From contig VZRZ01007881.1 of the NCBI GenBank assembly GCA_013398175.1, forward strand, positions 418,684 to 482,683: a stretch of DNA of 64,000 nucleotides, written 5' to 3'. The stretch comes from Climacteris rufus (lineage: Eukaryota; Chordata; Aves; Passeriformes; Climacteridae). Below, piece by piece: positions 37,439 through 50,861 of this stretch. The first letter of the stretch is position 1, and every line of letters begins with the position of its first letter. The position numbers and the translations under genes are program-made. Below the pieces are notes generated by a model that was not told the origin of the DNA, ran no database searches, and was given only the letters and a program-made list of their open reading frames with translations.

Positions 37439-37664
37439 TAATATGTAAGCATGTATAAAATACACAGAAACTAGGAATGTATCTGAAGCCTGATACTTTT
37501 CTCTTCCTCTTCTGTAATTAAACACCTTTCATTTCAAACAACTGAGTATCTGCATATCCCAAAGATGGCCTGCAGTTCCTCGTTACACCCCAGCACACTT
37601 CTTTGCATTGAGTACCAATGGTGTGAGCTTTGTACCATCAGCACTGACTAGCAGGTCTTCAGGG
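37439..37664. other. Non-coding flank of the CR1 copy
   Basis: Sequence between the CR1 terminus and the 35-bp duplication. No clear target-site duplication was recognised. Confidence 0.4.
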
Positions 37665-37734
37665 CCTTTAGATTAAATTTGTTGTATGCATTCTCAGTGC
37701 CTTTGGATTCAATTTGCTGTATTCGCTAAAGGGC
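37665..37734 (+). repeat. Imperfect 35-bp tandem duplication
   Basis: GCCTTTAGATTAAATTTGTT at about 37664 recurs as GCCTTTGGATTCAATTTGCT 35 bp later. Several substitutions separate the copies, so the duplication is not recent. Confidence 0.7.
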
Positions 37735-40700
37735 AACAAAATCACATAAGACATAATTAAAAGTTTCTTGTAAAATTGTGCTGATATATTTATAACAGGG
37801 TCCCAAAGCTACAAATTTGGTTAACAACATAGTGAAACCAGAGGTGAAGCTGCAAAGTTCCTGTGACACTGATGTCTGAACAAGATGCAGCAGTATGGTA
37901 TTTTGTGATTACAGCATGTAATAAAAATGGATACAAGAGAGCAGAAATATATCCAAGGTGTTTGCATTCCCAAGTATAGACAAAGTCACCAGATACCACT
38001 GCATATACAGATAAATAATAGGCAGAGAATCTCCCTATGTAAAATTTCTGTATAGTTTTCTGTATGAAAATTCAAAAAATGGAATTATCTGTCAAAAATC
38101 TGTATCGTTTCCAGCCTTTAACATGAGCTGTCTTGAGGCAAGATATGATTTATTGCAGTATAAGCAAACATGCACCCAAACTGCCAACAGATAGACTGTT
38201 CCTGAAAGCTATTTCTGCTTCTGTGCTGTGTCCTTGTTGTGGACTGAAATAAAGTACCAAGACTCCCTAAAAACAGAGCAATGAAAAGGCTCTCTCACCT
38301 CTCATTTAGAAGGAAAAGGTGACTTTTGCCACACTGATCCTTCTTTATGTCAAAATTAAAGCCTTTCTTTAAGAAGAAAAATCTTTTAAAATCACAAACA
38401 GAACAGGAAGATTGTGCATAGCCCAAGTAGCAACATCTCCTTTATCTCTGTACCATCAGAGATCATGGCCTGGTTTCCACTGCAACATTGTATAAGGACT
38501 GGAGCTTCTGTAAGCTCACATAAAGAATCCATTAAACTGATAAAAATATCCGCAAGTGTAGGAATGAAATCAGACAAAACATGAGGTGGTGTGCAGAGAG
38601 GTTCCTGTGGTTTTATCTCCAGTGTGAGGGAGAGAGAAGGGGTGTAGGCTCAGGTTTGCTCAAAGCCTTGTCACTGTGCCAGAGTGGCTGTAGCCAGTTA
38701 TCAGAGATGGTGTTTTAGGGAGGGCTGATATCCCCAGAGTTGATGCTTGGCTGCAAACATCAGTTACCACCTTGATACCATTGCCTTATAGAAGTCAAAA
38801 CAGGCAGGCAGAGCAAGAGGAGGTTCTGAACTGTAGTGTGAACATACATAAGCTTCCCTCCTGGTAGATGGGGTGGTGACAGTAGGATATTTCTGCAGCC
38901 ATTGGAGGAATAAAAATTCCTGTGTGCTTTCAGAAGGATTGTTGGAGGTAGAGCCCTATTAAAACCTTGAAGTTAAATCCTGTGCCTGTGCATACACAGT
39001 GGTACACGAGTGTAATTTCTTGGACAGTTCCCTTATCAAACACAGCATAAACTGAAATTTTTTCAGAGGTATCTATGAGCAACTGGGTTTGCTGTGGAGC
39101 GGCACAGGAGTCAAGACGTGCCCTGCCTGTACAGTAAAGCTCCTCCCTGCTCTGCAGCACGTGTGGCTACTGGTGTGATCCAAATCCAGACAGAAGTACT
39201 GGCAATGCATCTCTTAGTAGGTGGTCAGTTATACTCTCAGAACACAAGGAAGAGAACCTGTCTTTTAATCAGTATTTTGGCTATCTTGCTGTCTAACACT
39301 CCACATAGTCATATCTCTGTCTCTTAGAGTGTGTTTCCCCACTTTCTTGGTCCCGTAAAACTAGTTTTAGTTACTAACCTGATCCTCATCCAAGAGCTAT
39401 CCTGTTCAGACTGAAACAGCTCCCTGCCTTCCTCCTTTGGTGACTGAGCCTATGGAGTGGCCACCGAGAATGCCAAAGACCAGGACAGCCCTCTGTAACA
39501 GCTCTTGGGCTACATATAGGCATAACAAGATGCTTTTTATATTTGCTTGTATCTCAGAGAGGCCTGAAATATCACCAGAAACAGACCCATTCACATAGGC
39601 CTTTGCTTCTTTAAGAGCCAACCATTCTTTCTGGAATGAACAAAAACTTTATCACATAATGCAAAATCTAAATGACAAAAGCCTTATCTTATTCTTGGCT
39701 AAAGACTTCCTTCAAGTATCTGTTCCTCAATTACTGTTTTAAATGCAGGAACAAAACATAGCAGCCTACATAAATTATCTACTAGAAACCCTGCAATTAA
39801 AAAAATGACCAGGAATAACCCTGCATTCGAAAAAACAACTGTGAAGATTGCCTTATTGAAATCAAATGTCTTAGCCACAACCACGAAGAAAAAGTCTGCA
39901 TTTTCATAACAAAATTTCTGTTCTATTAAGAAAATATTTTCCATATTAAAAACAACTGACTTGCTGCAAAAAAAGGTCACTGTTTCTTAGTAAAAGAAAA
40001 TGCAAGAATCAAGTAAATGCTAAGAAAAATCAAAGAAACAAATAGGAAAAGGAGATGAAATGTTAGCAGCTACACACTCCAGAGTTTAGACTGTTCTTGT
40101 AGATAATTAACATCCTCACATTGTTTAACTGAAACATCATGCATCCTGACACATGTCATTCTTTAACCAGTCAACACATACGAACTATGGTTGCAGGATA
40201 GGAAAATGCTTGGGAATCATGGACTTTGTAGTGAGATGAAAATGACAGATGCCTTTTTAAGCAAGGAATAGAATACAGAATTAAGGAATTTGCAATGGTC
40301 ACTTTAACTAAAAGCATGGCCATATGATGTGTTTACATTGCACAAGAGTATTATTAAACATTTTTAGATAAGTGTCTGAGTTCTCAGTTTTTATATTTAG
40401 TCAAATAGCATATAAACTAATTCAAATAAAAGGTGTTGTAAAACCTTGTAATGACTATGTCAAACAGCCTTGTAAGTAGCTGGGTAATTCCGTCATCTCT
40501 CAACTTTAACTTCCCCATTAGTGATCATGCAATCCGATAAACTAGAGGAGCAAGGTAGGTAAAAACAAAAGCTTATTCTAAATAGAGTATTAATCAGGGT
40601 TAAAGAAAAACTCAAATCCTAGGATTACATTCCAGTAATTATCATGTCTGGAGAATGAAAGGACTGCATTTTAAAATTTATTTCATAACACTTTCTATTA

Positions 40701-42900
40701 ATTACATTATGTTTTCATCATTTATATATCAGCAATATGGACCCTTGTCCAGATGCACAGCTACCTCAAGAGAAACAGGCTGCCAACATATATCCAGTGT
40801 CACAGAATATCCAGTATTTCCAGCAGGTGGGTGCAGTAGTATGATTTGAACCTGCATGCTCAGAAAGAGGACTAATAGACATCTTCTCTACTCCTCCCCA
40901 CATGCCTTGAGCATGTAACTACATTTTACAGTAGTGGGATCTGTGCATACACTTCCAAAGGAGACAACGTGTATCTGCCTTTGATATTCCAGACAATGCA
41001 GCCTGTTTACTAAATGCTGTTGTTTAATGATAAACAATTTTTCAGAAAGCTCTATTATGTTCACCACAGGAAGACAGTTGAAATTGAATAAATGCAAATC
41101 AATGATCACATTTTAACTTGATGAGGTAAGGGTTTGGTGTTTGATACTGAATTTAGTATAGAAAATCAGTGGTCTATTTTGTTCCTCTCTTTTGGAAATT
41201 TTTTGATTGTCTAGACATGCTAAGAATTTTTCTGTCCAGTTTCACTAAGTACCACCTTCTGTAACTGTGACTGAATCCTTCCCACAAGAAATAGCCTCTG
41301 AAAATACATTTAAACCAACATTTCATTGGTAACTGACCAGACAGAAAACTTTGTATTGACCTGAAATAGTTCAGTAATGTAGACGTAATAGTCAGAGAGA
41401 AGACACAAAGAAGAAAAACAGAAATTAGCAAAAGGGATCTTGCTTTGGGTTTACATAAAAGCAATAAACCAGAGAATCAATTCTGTTGTCCTGCAGTTTT
41501 ATGATGCTTGGAGAGCACCACTTTTGTCATGTAAGAGAAGGGAGGCCCTAGATTTGCTTGTAACAAACACAATTATAAAGGGAGTCAGGAACAGTTAAAC
41601 ACACTTTGCAAATTTTAAAGGATATGAGTATGTCCTGAGGGTTTCCAATTTTGTCTAGTAATTTTATAATAAACTGTAGAGAAAGCCTTTTATCTGTGCT
41701 TTCTGTTCAGTGAAGTCACATCAAAGGAAAGAACAGATCATTTACATCCATTTGGAAGTTACCATATGCCTGGACAAAAGATACTACAGCACTGCTTTAA
41801 CACACCCTTCTCAACCCCTGTCATTAAGAGGAGACTTGTGTATGTATAAAATCAAGCTTCAGAAAATTCACAGGCTCATGCTCCCCTTTATTAATCTCTA
41901 TTCAAAGTCTACAGCCTCTAGAAACCCTCACACTGATCTCCATTGTTTTTGCTCCCAAGCATCTGCCCAGCCACTTCAGCGCTGGGCTATGACAGGGTCT
42001 TCACATGAAAGCAATGAAATGCAACTATGAGACTGATAGCGCTTTGATAAGCTGACTGATAACCTTTGTACTGTATCTGGACTCACACAGGGGTCACTAA
42101 TCTCACAAGGTCCATCTTGACTCTGCATACAAATCCATAGAAGAAAACAAAAGTTTTGGCAGAAATCTCTTAGGAAGAAGTTTAAACTGAGCTAGTTCAT
42201 AGAAAAAGTGTTGGTGAACGAAAATTGAAACTTCAGTTAAAGACCTGAAGCTTCTAAATCTATTTGTTGTGAAGGTTCCATTCAAAGTTTCAAAGACAGT
42301 GTTCTAAGAAGCAGACAGTGGAAGTGATAGCTCTGAGTCATTAATTTTGTCCATTCACCAGAGAGAAGAATTAGCTTCAAATCCAATTGATCAACTGAAC
42401 TATTGATGCCAAAAGAAAAAAACTTGGAGATTTGGAGATATTGCTCACAATATCTGCATGCATTACTATTGTTATAATTTTCTGATGTACTGAAAAAGTT
42501 TAGAGATGTTCCAACATAATTTTTATTTTTCAAGCCAATTCTGGAATAAAGTAGAAGAAATACAATATTCAGCACTTGAGGACTGATAATAGATAGACCA
42601 TTCAGGGGACACCAACTACAGCAAGAGAGCAAAGATGATGTTTGAAATTATTAAATGTTTGCTGGAGCCAAGGTGACTGCAGCACACTCTCTTCACAGAT
42701 GTGCACAGTATGTAGGCATTGGACATCATAAATGGTTGTTTCTAGTACTAAGTGTGAAGGGAAACCAAACACTTCTGGTCCATCTTTCAACATCAGCTCA
42801 CTCCAGTCACTGCTGAATCCCCAACACCAATACAAAGCTGGGACATAACTCTAGGGAATGTGAACATAGGTGTATCCTCTGACTCCAAAATAGATCTTTT
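37735..42900. other. Non-coding, no gene recognised
   Basis: Two adjoining minus-strand frames at 42835-42602 and 42632-42282 (77 and 116 codons, different phases) are the only longer openings. They resemble no protein. A good donor-like GAG|GTAAGG lies near 41125 (+), but the segment before it has stops in the frames examined, so no coding exon is called. Confidence 0.5.
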
Positions 42901-42956
42901 AAAAAAACCCCAAAAAACAACAACAACAACAAAAAAAAAAAACCCAAACACACACA
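42901..42956. repeat. (CAA)n / A-rich low-complexity tract
   Basis: AAAAAAACCCCAAAAAA, then a short CAACAACAACAAC repeat, then twelve A, then ACCCAAACACACACA. Simple sequence. Confidence 0.9.
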
Positions 42957-45900
42957 TGAAACTAAACTAAAGTTATTATCCTTACTGCAGCCTTATCATT
43001 TCTACCTGCAACTCTCTCCATACTTACAGTCACGAGCTTAAGAGTCCATATTTCTATTCAGGTTCCTCAGTGGTTTCTATTGACAAATTATTAATAAAAC
43101 TTGTTCTTTGTCAGCCTGTAGGTTAGATGTAGTTAAAGTTTCACATTCTATGTCTAACCTGTTCAAGTTATTCTTTACAGCCCATAATGTGATTGTTATA
43201 GTCTTTCATGATCTACAGCAAGATCTTTCAGAATGGTTGACGACTTCCAGGGACACAGAAAATTTCACACATCTGTAAGTTAAATCACTCAAAGTTTCAT
43301 AATGAAAGTGAGGTAGGGTCAATTTCTGATGTAGGAATAAATATCAGTATGAAAATAGGAATCTAAAGAATCAAAAGCTGTAATTTCTGTTTAGATACAA
43401 AATATGCATCTGTGTAACTTAAAAAAGGTAAATATTACGCTAAAGCTGATTAAAATATAATAAACCAAAATAAGTCTCAATAAATATTACTATAATCAGC
43501 TGTCACTTCCCTGAGATTCTCTCTTTGAATACAAAAATATGAATTATAGGTTTTGAAAATTAAGAATAAACTATGACCAGAAGTGTTTTCTAAATATTTC
43601 AAGACATTGCAGAAAATGGTATGACATTTCCCCTAAATGCCAAGTAAAACCAAGTATGACTATGTATATCCGTAAAGGCATGCAGTCTTTAAAATCCAAC
43701 AACTATAATTAAAAAATGAGCTCTTCTAAAATAGCAACAATTTAAACTGTGAGCTTATTTGCCACTGAGCACATGGGAAAAAATAAATCTCCAGCCATGC
43801 TAGCAGTGTTAAATTTTCACAATTTGGAAATGTAGTCATCAGTTCTGCTGAAAAACAACCACCAAATCAGGCTATACAGAACAGCGCCTTTGTTGCCTTG
43901 GTATGCACTGACAAAAGATTAATTCTTTGCATTGTTAGAAGGACTGACTGCTTCAGAACAAACCACCACTATTCAAACTTGTTGGAACAAGCTTGGAGAA
44001 AACTAGATAAGAGCACTTGAGTGATCTGTACACAGAGACAGTAGAACTGGAAGTGAAGTTACATACACACATTAACTATTGTGTGGTGCAGCTTTAATTG
44101 CTTGAAATAATTCTTTGGCCTTGTTTGTAACAATGATATTCCATTTACCAAAGTTCTTATTTCGTGTATCTTTCAAGGCACTCAGGTTGCGTGCTACTGG
44201 TCCCCAACAAATAGTTGCTATCATGTGGTGACAAGAACGTCAAATGGAAATATTCATTTCTGCAACAGGCAAGCTTGTTTGAATGTAGTTTAATTTTAAA
44301 TGCAGTAATTTATGATTTTAAATAACTGTGCCACAAAATAATTGTGTACAACACATGATATTCAGGAATGGCTACAGATGGAGCTTCTCCGTACAAAAAA
44401 ATAGATTATTATGAACTGCACCTGTTTCTACCAGCCAGACTGTCTTGCACTGTAATTCTTATGCTGCGCTAATAATTATCAGATTAGTTTTTAACTGTTC
44501 TTATCCAACAGTTGGTATAAAATGGGGCACATACATCCCTTGAGATCTGAGCCTGCAGCAACCTAAGCACGAGTCACCACATGCATACTCTTAGCCCCAC
44601 TGGGTTGTCAAACAAACTTTGAGCATAAAAGAAAAAGGTATATTCATATAAGGAACCACTTATGTGTCTCTGATGCTCTGGCTGAAGAGACTTTCAGGGA
44701 AAGATTTCTTCCAAAGAATAAGCTAAGGGTGGAGATCTTTATTCAAGTGACACAGAAAGCAGGAAAATAGGGCAATTGCCTTCATGTTGATGGTTTGAGT
44801 CTAGATTAGAAATTAAGATTTATAAATAAAATATAATGACATTTATACAAACAGCCAAAAGCACCATGCCAGAGAAGTCCAAGTGAAAATGAACATACAA
44901 GACCAGATGAACAGAAATGTCTTTTAGGGGACAATTTCTGCACTAAGAAAGCTAAAAAATGCACAATCATAGGTACTAATATTATGAAAATAGGCTTCTT
45001 GTATTTTCTATTGTTTATTTACTTCAGCAAAAATAATGGCTTTCTAATCCCATACAGTAATTTTCTGATGTCAAATGATTATTAGTTCTTACTTTACAGC
45101 AAGCATTAGCTTAATTAGTTACATATCAATGTATATATCTAACTCTAGTTCATACTTATCGGAATAATACATATAATATTTTTCTACTATCTGGGCATTC
45201 ACACATGCAACTGGATCAACTGATAGGTTTCAAAATACTTCAATGCATCAGCACTTTGTACAATAGGCACTTCATGCTTATTTTCACACTTGGAAAAAGA
45301 CTAGAAATATCTCTTCACCATCTGAAATGTTATGTCCGTAAACTTCTGTAAATAAATTAATAATGCTGTATTATGGTCAAATGGGAAGAATCCAACCCAC
45401 AGAAGGGTGACATAATTAAATCTGTTATAAAGTACATTCTGTGTTTGATGTTTCTATCCCAGCCTTAGGACATAACATCAGACTCTTTCAGCAAGGATTG
45501 TTGGGTTTCTTAAGTTCTTGAAGAACTCTCATCTTAGCCATGAAAGGGTAACATAGATGGTATTTTTTAGTAGTTATCTTACACAGAAGATTGCTGACAA
45601 ATACTGGGACAACAGCATGATTAGGTGAATGTATTGTTTTTATCATTACAGCTATTTTAACAGCAGTGTATATGAATTATTGTACTTCAGGGCAAATAAT
45701 ACTACTCATGTGTTCACAATTTTAGATTCATAGGTGAGGTGTGCTTTACAAAGATCCAATTGCAATAACAGAATTTGAGGCAGGGATTCTAATTTTTAAG
45801 GTGAATCTGTGTCCAAATTTAATACTAATGTGATTAATTTTTTTGTTCTACTCTGATGTTTCATGCCAATTTCCCCTTGTGATTGTAATTTGTTTTTATT

Positions 45901-48900
45901 TTGGGATCATAGTAACTGACAGCTTATTCATGAATTAGGTCCTGCATACTGTTTGCGACAGCTGTAGACTTGAATCATCCCCTGTGTGAGCAAAACACAA
46001 ATTTCATAGACGTGCATCAAACTGTGTTCAACCAAAATGTAAGATGACTGTTAAAACCATAGCCCCCAAGCCTTCAGCAAATGTAAAGCCTGTCATGTGA
46101 AATTCGACGTGGATTGTAAAGTGTGGTGTTCTATTGAACTACTGTACTTGATTCAAAACTAAATTTAGGTGTCAGAGAATAAAATTATAATCACAATGCC
46201 TTCAGGGAGAAAGAAAGAAAATAAGAAAAAAGTGATATTTTTATTAACATATGGTAGTGAAGAACCTTTCCACATAACGTCTTTGTTGTTGGTGTTGTAA
46301 AAGTCTATGACCAAATTAATTTCAGATATTATTTAAGTGATCTCGTTCTTGCTGCTCTTGCAGTCTTTACTGACATTGCTAGCATCTACTGCCTTTGGAA
46401 AAAATGGCCTCTTGGTTCAAACACGAAATGAATTGGCTTAGACAGGAAAGAAAAAAAAGATAACTTACATTATTTTAGTCATGGTGAACAAAAAATCTCA
46501 ACAATCAAAAAGTTTACTGTAAAGCAGACTGAAAAAGTGCTCATGCACCAGAAACACAAGCCAATTTTCTGAAAATGATTGAGGGCTTCCAGAATACCAC
46601 TCGAAGCTGAGATACAGTATACAAACTTAAGATATGGTATAAACTTCCATTGCTTTATGGCTGTATTAAAGCTCACAAAAGCTTTGTAAAAGTTTACTGA
46701 GGTTATTGAAAAAGTATCAGCACTTTTATATCAAAGCATCGTCATTCATTCCAATAAAGGAAGAGAAGTTATGTGCTTTAATATCACCCCCAGCAAGCAG
46801 ACAGACATTTTCTTTAAATCAGCCATTTCTGTTAGATACTGGAGAAAGTGATGTGCTACATAGTTTTCCAACAGTCTCACCTTTCACAATGCTGATTCAT
46901 TTACTCAGAATTGCTATAATTTAAGACCTGGATGCACTGCAAACCCCTCAAAGATTGTTGAAAAGAGGCAATTGAAAACCCTACAAAAATTTTAGTATAT
47001 TTCAGGTTTGTTTGGTATTTGCATGCTTTTAAATTTTTTAAGACAAAAATCTATACTATCGTTTCCATCACACTCACAGTTACCAAATATACTAATAATT
47101 CTGCAGAATTATTTTCAGACCAGCAAGTCAGATGTGGGGATACCTGGCAGCATAGCAAAGGGACCAGAGACTAAGAAACAGGGAAAGTGAAAGAAAACAA
47201 AAGATAAGGGCAGAAGTCGTTTAATGATGTGGGATGTAAATCCATTGGATTTACAGGGTCCATAAAACTGGACTCTGATGTTCATAGAAAAACTTGTTTG
47301 GGTAAGCCACATACTGGATGGCATAGCTTCTGATAAAGCAATCCTATAAAATGCACTGAGCCACACTGGATTGATGCTAGTTATAGCTGTGCTCCAAAGC
47401 TATTTTCATCAAAGCTCAAGAATCACTATCTTTAGAACTGGAAAGCAGTCACAGACTATTATACATCACCCAACTCCAGTTATATCCCTCCAGTATATAA
47501 CTCCAGTCCAATCCCTTTCAAATCTTAGCATTTGGCCTTTATTTCTAGAGTGAGTGGAGCAGAAATTCAAGGAGAACTTCTCACATTGGGAGTCTGGATT
47601 CAGAGCTGATCTTTTGGTCTTGGGCTTCCATAGTTTGTGAGCCTGTGTTCAGAACATATCCATTATTTAAGAAAAGGATCACAATACTACTGTTCTTTTC
47701 CAACACCACTGAAAGGTGAATTCTTTAAGATAGCAATAAAAAAATTCCTGTCTGAATGCAAAACCACTGAGTTATACAGCAATTTATATAGGAACTGAGA
47801 GGATTAAGGTCTGAAAACTGAAAGACAGAAACACACTGAAAGACAGATCTGAATGGACTGGAATAATAGAGCAATTCCTTTATCCAGCAACTCCATTACC
47901 TTCTGTCAGGCAGTGCACAAGGAATGTTTCCCCTGCACCCATCTGCAGGATGCTATATTCCATCTAGACCTAAGGAAAATTACTACTAAGTCTGATTCAA
48001 AGTTTTCAGATGCCAAATGACATTCACTCTCTGAGTATACACACAGAAACTCCCAGCTCAGTTTCTGCTTAAAAATACACCAGTGTGGGGTTTATATAAG
48101 GTTGGGATTGAGAGAGTTGGATAAAACAGCAACACATCCATCAAAAACTGAAATTAAGCCTCTTTGAATGTCTTAAGCAGAAAGGAAGTGGGTCACTCAA
48201 TTATCTATGCTTAAAATTAGGCATTTAACTTATTTCAGCTTATACCAAATTCTTTAAATCATTCATGAGAATTGACCAACCATTCAAGTTAAATATCTGA
48301 AGTAATGAGAACCAGGCATCTAGAGACAGACATGTATCAAACACACATTGCTTATTAAACAGGTTTTGATTTAACTATCCAAGACGCATCAAACTTTTTA
48401 AGACTGAGTTCAAATTACCAGTGTTTTGGTGAGAAAGGTGTAAAGAATAGTAGGCTTTTGTTTTGCTCAGGCCTGTGCAGGTAACAATGGGCTGTGCAGA
48501 GAACTGGGCTGTGCTGCCCATGATGTCATGATCTTGTTACCACATGCTAAGGTATAACAGAAATAGGAATGAAAAGTGTCAAGTACAAAAAGGTGTTCAA
48601 CTTCAGTGTTAATGCTCCAAAGGTGTTGTTAATAAAAGCCTAGTATATGACCTTATCATATGTTTTCTTAAACTTCAGAGCAGCTTAGAAAGACCAAAGT
48701 CAGGCTAATATATACTCATTCCAATAAAGTATCAATTAAAACAAGCCAATATTAACATATGTGTGATTAACTACCATCTTGAAAACTGATTTGGTCGAGC
48801 TTTATTTATTCCAAAACAGGCCTCTCTCAAAAATGTTTGCAAAGGAAAATACTTAATACTTAAATATCTCAAATTTGCAGTTAACATTTATTTTTAGCTT

Positions 48901-50287
48901 TTTATTACATGAGTATTTTGGGAAGTGTTTAATGAGGAGGCTGTCCTAATGATACAAGTGTTCTTGAATTCTGTTTTTTGATTCATTCAACCATAACGGA
49001 AGCCAGCTGCTGATGTTAGATGTGGATTGGCTTTGATCTTCAGCAAAACATAGAAAATCCCCTTTCTACATCTCTTTCTAGTCCTATACTTTATGGCCAC
49101 AGCAACCAAAATCCAGAGAGTCTCATATGTCTGACCTAACTGCTTGGTGGGGAGGTGTACAGAGCACACCAGAGGCAGCTCTCTGCAGGCAGAGAGCATT
49201 TTTCTAAAACCACACAGTTTGTTAGAATATCCTGTGAGGGTGGTGACAAAATGGTTCAATAGGACCTTTGTACTAAGCTTGTATTTCCCCTTGCTTCAAC
49301 ACTTTCACCAATTGCTGCAGGACCTAGCAGCTTTTCTTTCCGTCACCTATTCTCCCCTACCGCTTTCCCCAAGGTGACATATTAGCTAAATCCTGGGGTA
49401 TTTTTCTGAAAAAATGTAGCTGTAGCTAGAAATAGGAACAGAACACTTTGGCTGATATAAAAATCTCTGAAGTTTGTGTGATGCTTGGCTCAAGCACTTA
49501 CAGATTGCCAGATTGCAGCCAGGAAGGCATTTCCCCACAGGGCTGCCTGGCAGAAGTGCCTGGGCTGGGGGTCTCTCCTGCTCACAGAGACCCTGCCCTA
49601 CATCTGAGGTTCACCTGGAAATTTCACTTAGCAAGTCCCTGCTACTGCCATGTCCTGTGATACCAATAAAACAACTGAGTCTCCTGCCTTCTTCCTATGG
49701 CACACTGTAATTGTGACCACAGATCTCTTACCATGGGTTTAAGCTTGTTACAGGGTATTAGAAGTGCTGTGCAGACTCTGAGAGGAGGAGCAGATGATGC
49801 CCCTCTGGGCCCGCCCGGATTAACTGCTTGTTACACAATTGTCAGTCTGACAGCCCAGTTGGTCCTTCTCTTGCTTGAGTTTCTAACTTGTAAATCGTGA
49901 ACCCACCCTAGCTAAAAGAAAAAAATATGTTCTCAATTTTTTGTTAATTTTTTTTCTTGTTCCTGGTTTTTTGTTTTCTCTTGGCAGTACCTTTTATAGA
50001 TCCACTTTTTTTCCCCTCCTTCACAGCAGTTCTGTTCAGAGATAAGGCACAAGCCAGGATCAAGCTTAAAAAACCACCAGCCCTCAAACAACTCATTCTA
50101 TTTAAACAGATGGCTTAAAAACAATGGTTAAATTGCCTTATTATCCAATGCGAAACAACCTCTTTAAAAGGAAGAGTTACATTTCCTAACATCACACACA
50201 TAACTTGCAGTAGCACAGAAATTGAACATGGATTCCCATCACATAAATTATTCATTCGTTGCCAAGGCATTTCCCTGCAATATAAGT
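42957..50287. other. Long non-coding stretch, no gene recognised
   Basis: More than 7 kb without a supported gene. Small local features are a 21-bp hairpin at 47235-47255, a three-copy CTCCAGT motif at 13-14-bp spacing at 47474-47507, and a 13-bp motif (ACTGAAAGACAGA) repeated at 18-bp spacing from 47817. About 43860-44400 is compositionally complex and could be a conserved non-coding element. That is a hunch only. Confidence 0.5.
47235..47255. repeat. Perfect 9-bp inverted repeat, 3-nt loop
   Basis: TGTAAATCC, then ATT, then GGATTTACA. The arms pair perfectly. It could form a short hairpin or be a symmetric binding site. No family is assigned. Confidence 0.9.
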
Positions 50288-50357
50288 TTTGAATAGTTGA
50301 AAAGTTAAAAAGGTTTTAAAGTTTAAAAAGTTTAGAAGTTAGAAAGGTTTAAAATAC
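50288..50357. repeat. Degenerate AAGTTTA-type simple repeat
   Basis: About 70 bp of loosely repeating AAAGTT / AAAAGGTTT / AAAGTTTA units on the plus strand, with no fixed period. Confidence 0.65.
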
Positions 50358-50819
50358 TTATAAATGGATGTCAGGAAGCAAGCTTTCCCTAGCTTCTCAG
50401 CAAGACAAACCATATGGATATTAGAGCATGTTTATGTTTCTGTCTTGAACTGTTTTCTTTTGCTAAAATATAGTCCTAACTCAGAATAACTAAGACTAAT
50501 TTTTGTTGCTTTTCTCATAACAATATAAATGAAATATTTGTACAGGATAGATTTACGCTGACTTCTAAAATGTAGGGGTAGTTTGGACATAAAACCTGAA
50601 TACAGGAGATGGAAAAAACACTAACTGGAATCCAGACTTTCCTACTTGTGACAAGAAGATACACATCATCAGAGGACCTGACATGCAGTTTCCTGTTTGT
50701 TTCATTTCAGAGAACAAAGAGTTTGACAAACATATTTGTATATATAACACAATGTTAGCCATCCATCATTAACTGTTTTCTAGTCACATGACAATATAAT
50801 GGCAAAAAAATTAAGCTTG

Positions 50820-50861
50820 TAATAGTCAGTCAGAAGAAATTAATAGTCAGTCAGAAGAAAT
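50820..50861 (+). repeat. Exact 21-bp tandem duplication
   Basis: TAATAGTCAGTCAGAAGAAAT-type unit (begins TAATAGTCAGTCAG) present twice head to tail at 50820-50840 and 50841-50861 without mismatch, so it is probably recent or polymorphic. Each unit itself contains a GTCA-GTCA doublet. Confidence 0.95.

Noticed and set aside
41040..41130. Segment between TTTTTCAG and GAG|GTAAGG on the plus strand
   Set aside because: Splice sites look good but the frames checked contain stops, so it is not a coding exon; a non-coding exon cannot be shown.
42282..42835. Adjacent minus-strand frames suggesting a broken gene or element
   Set aside because: No recognisable domain on either side of the frame change; probably chance.
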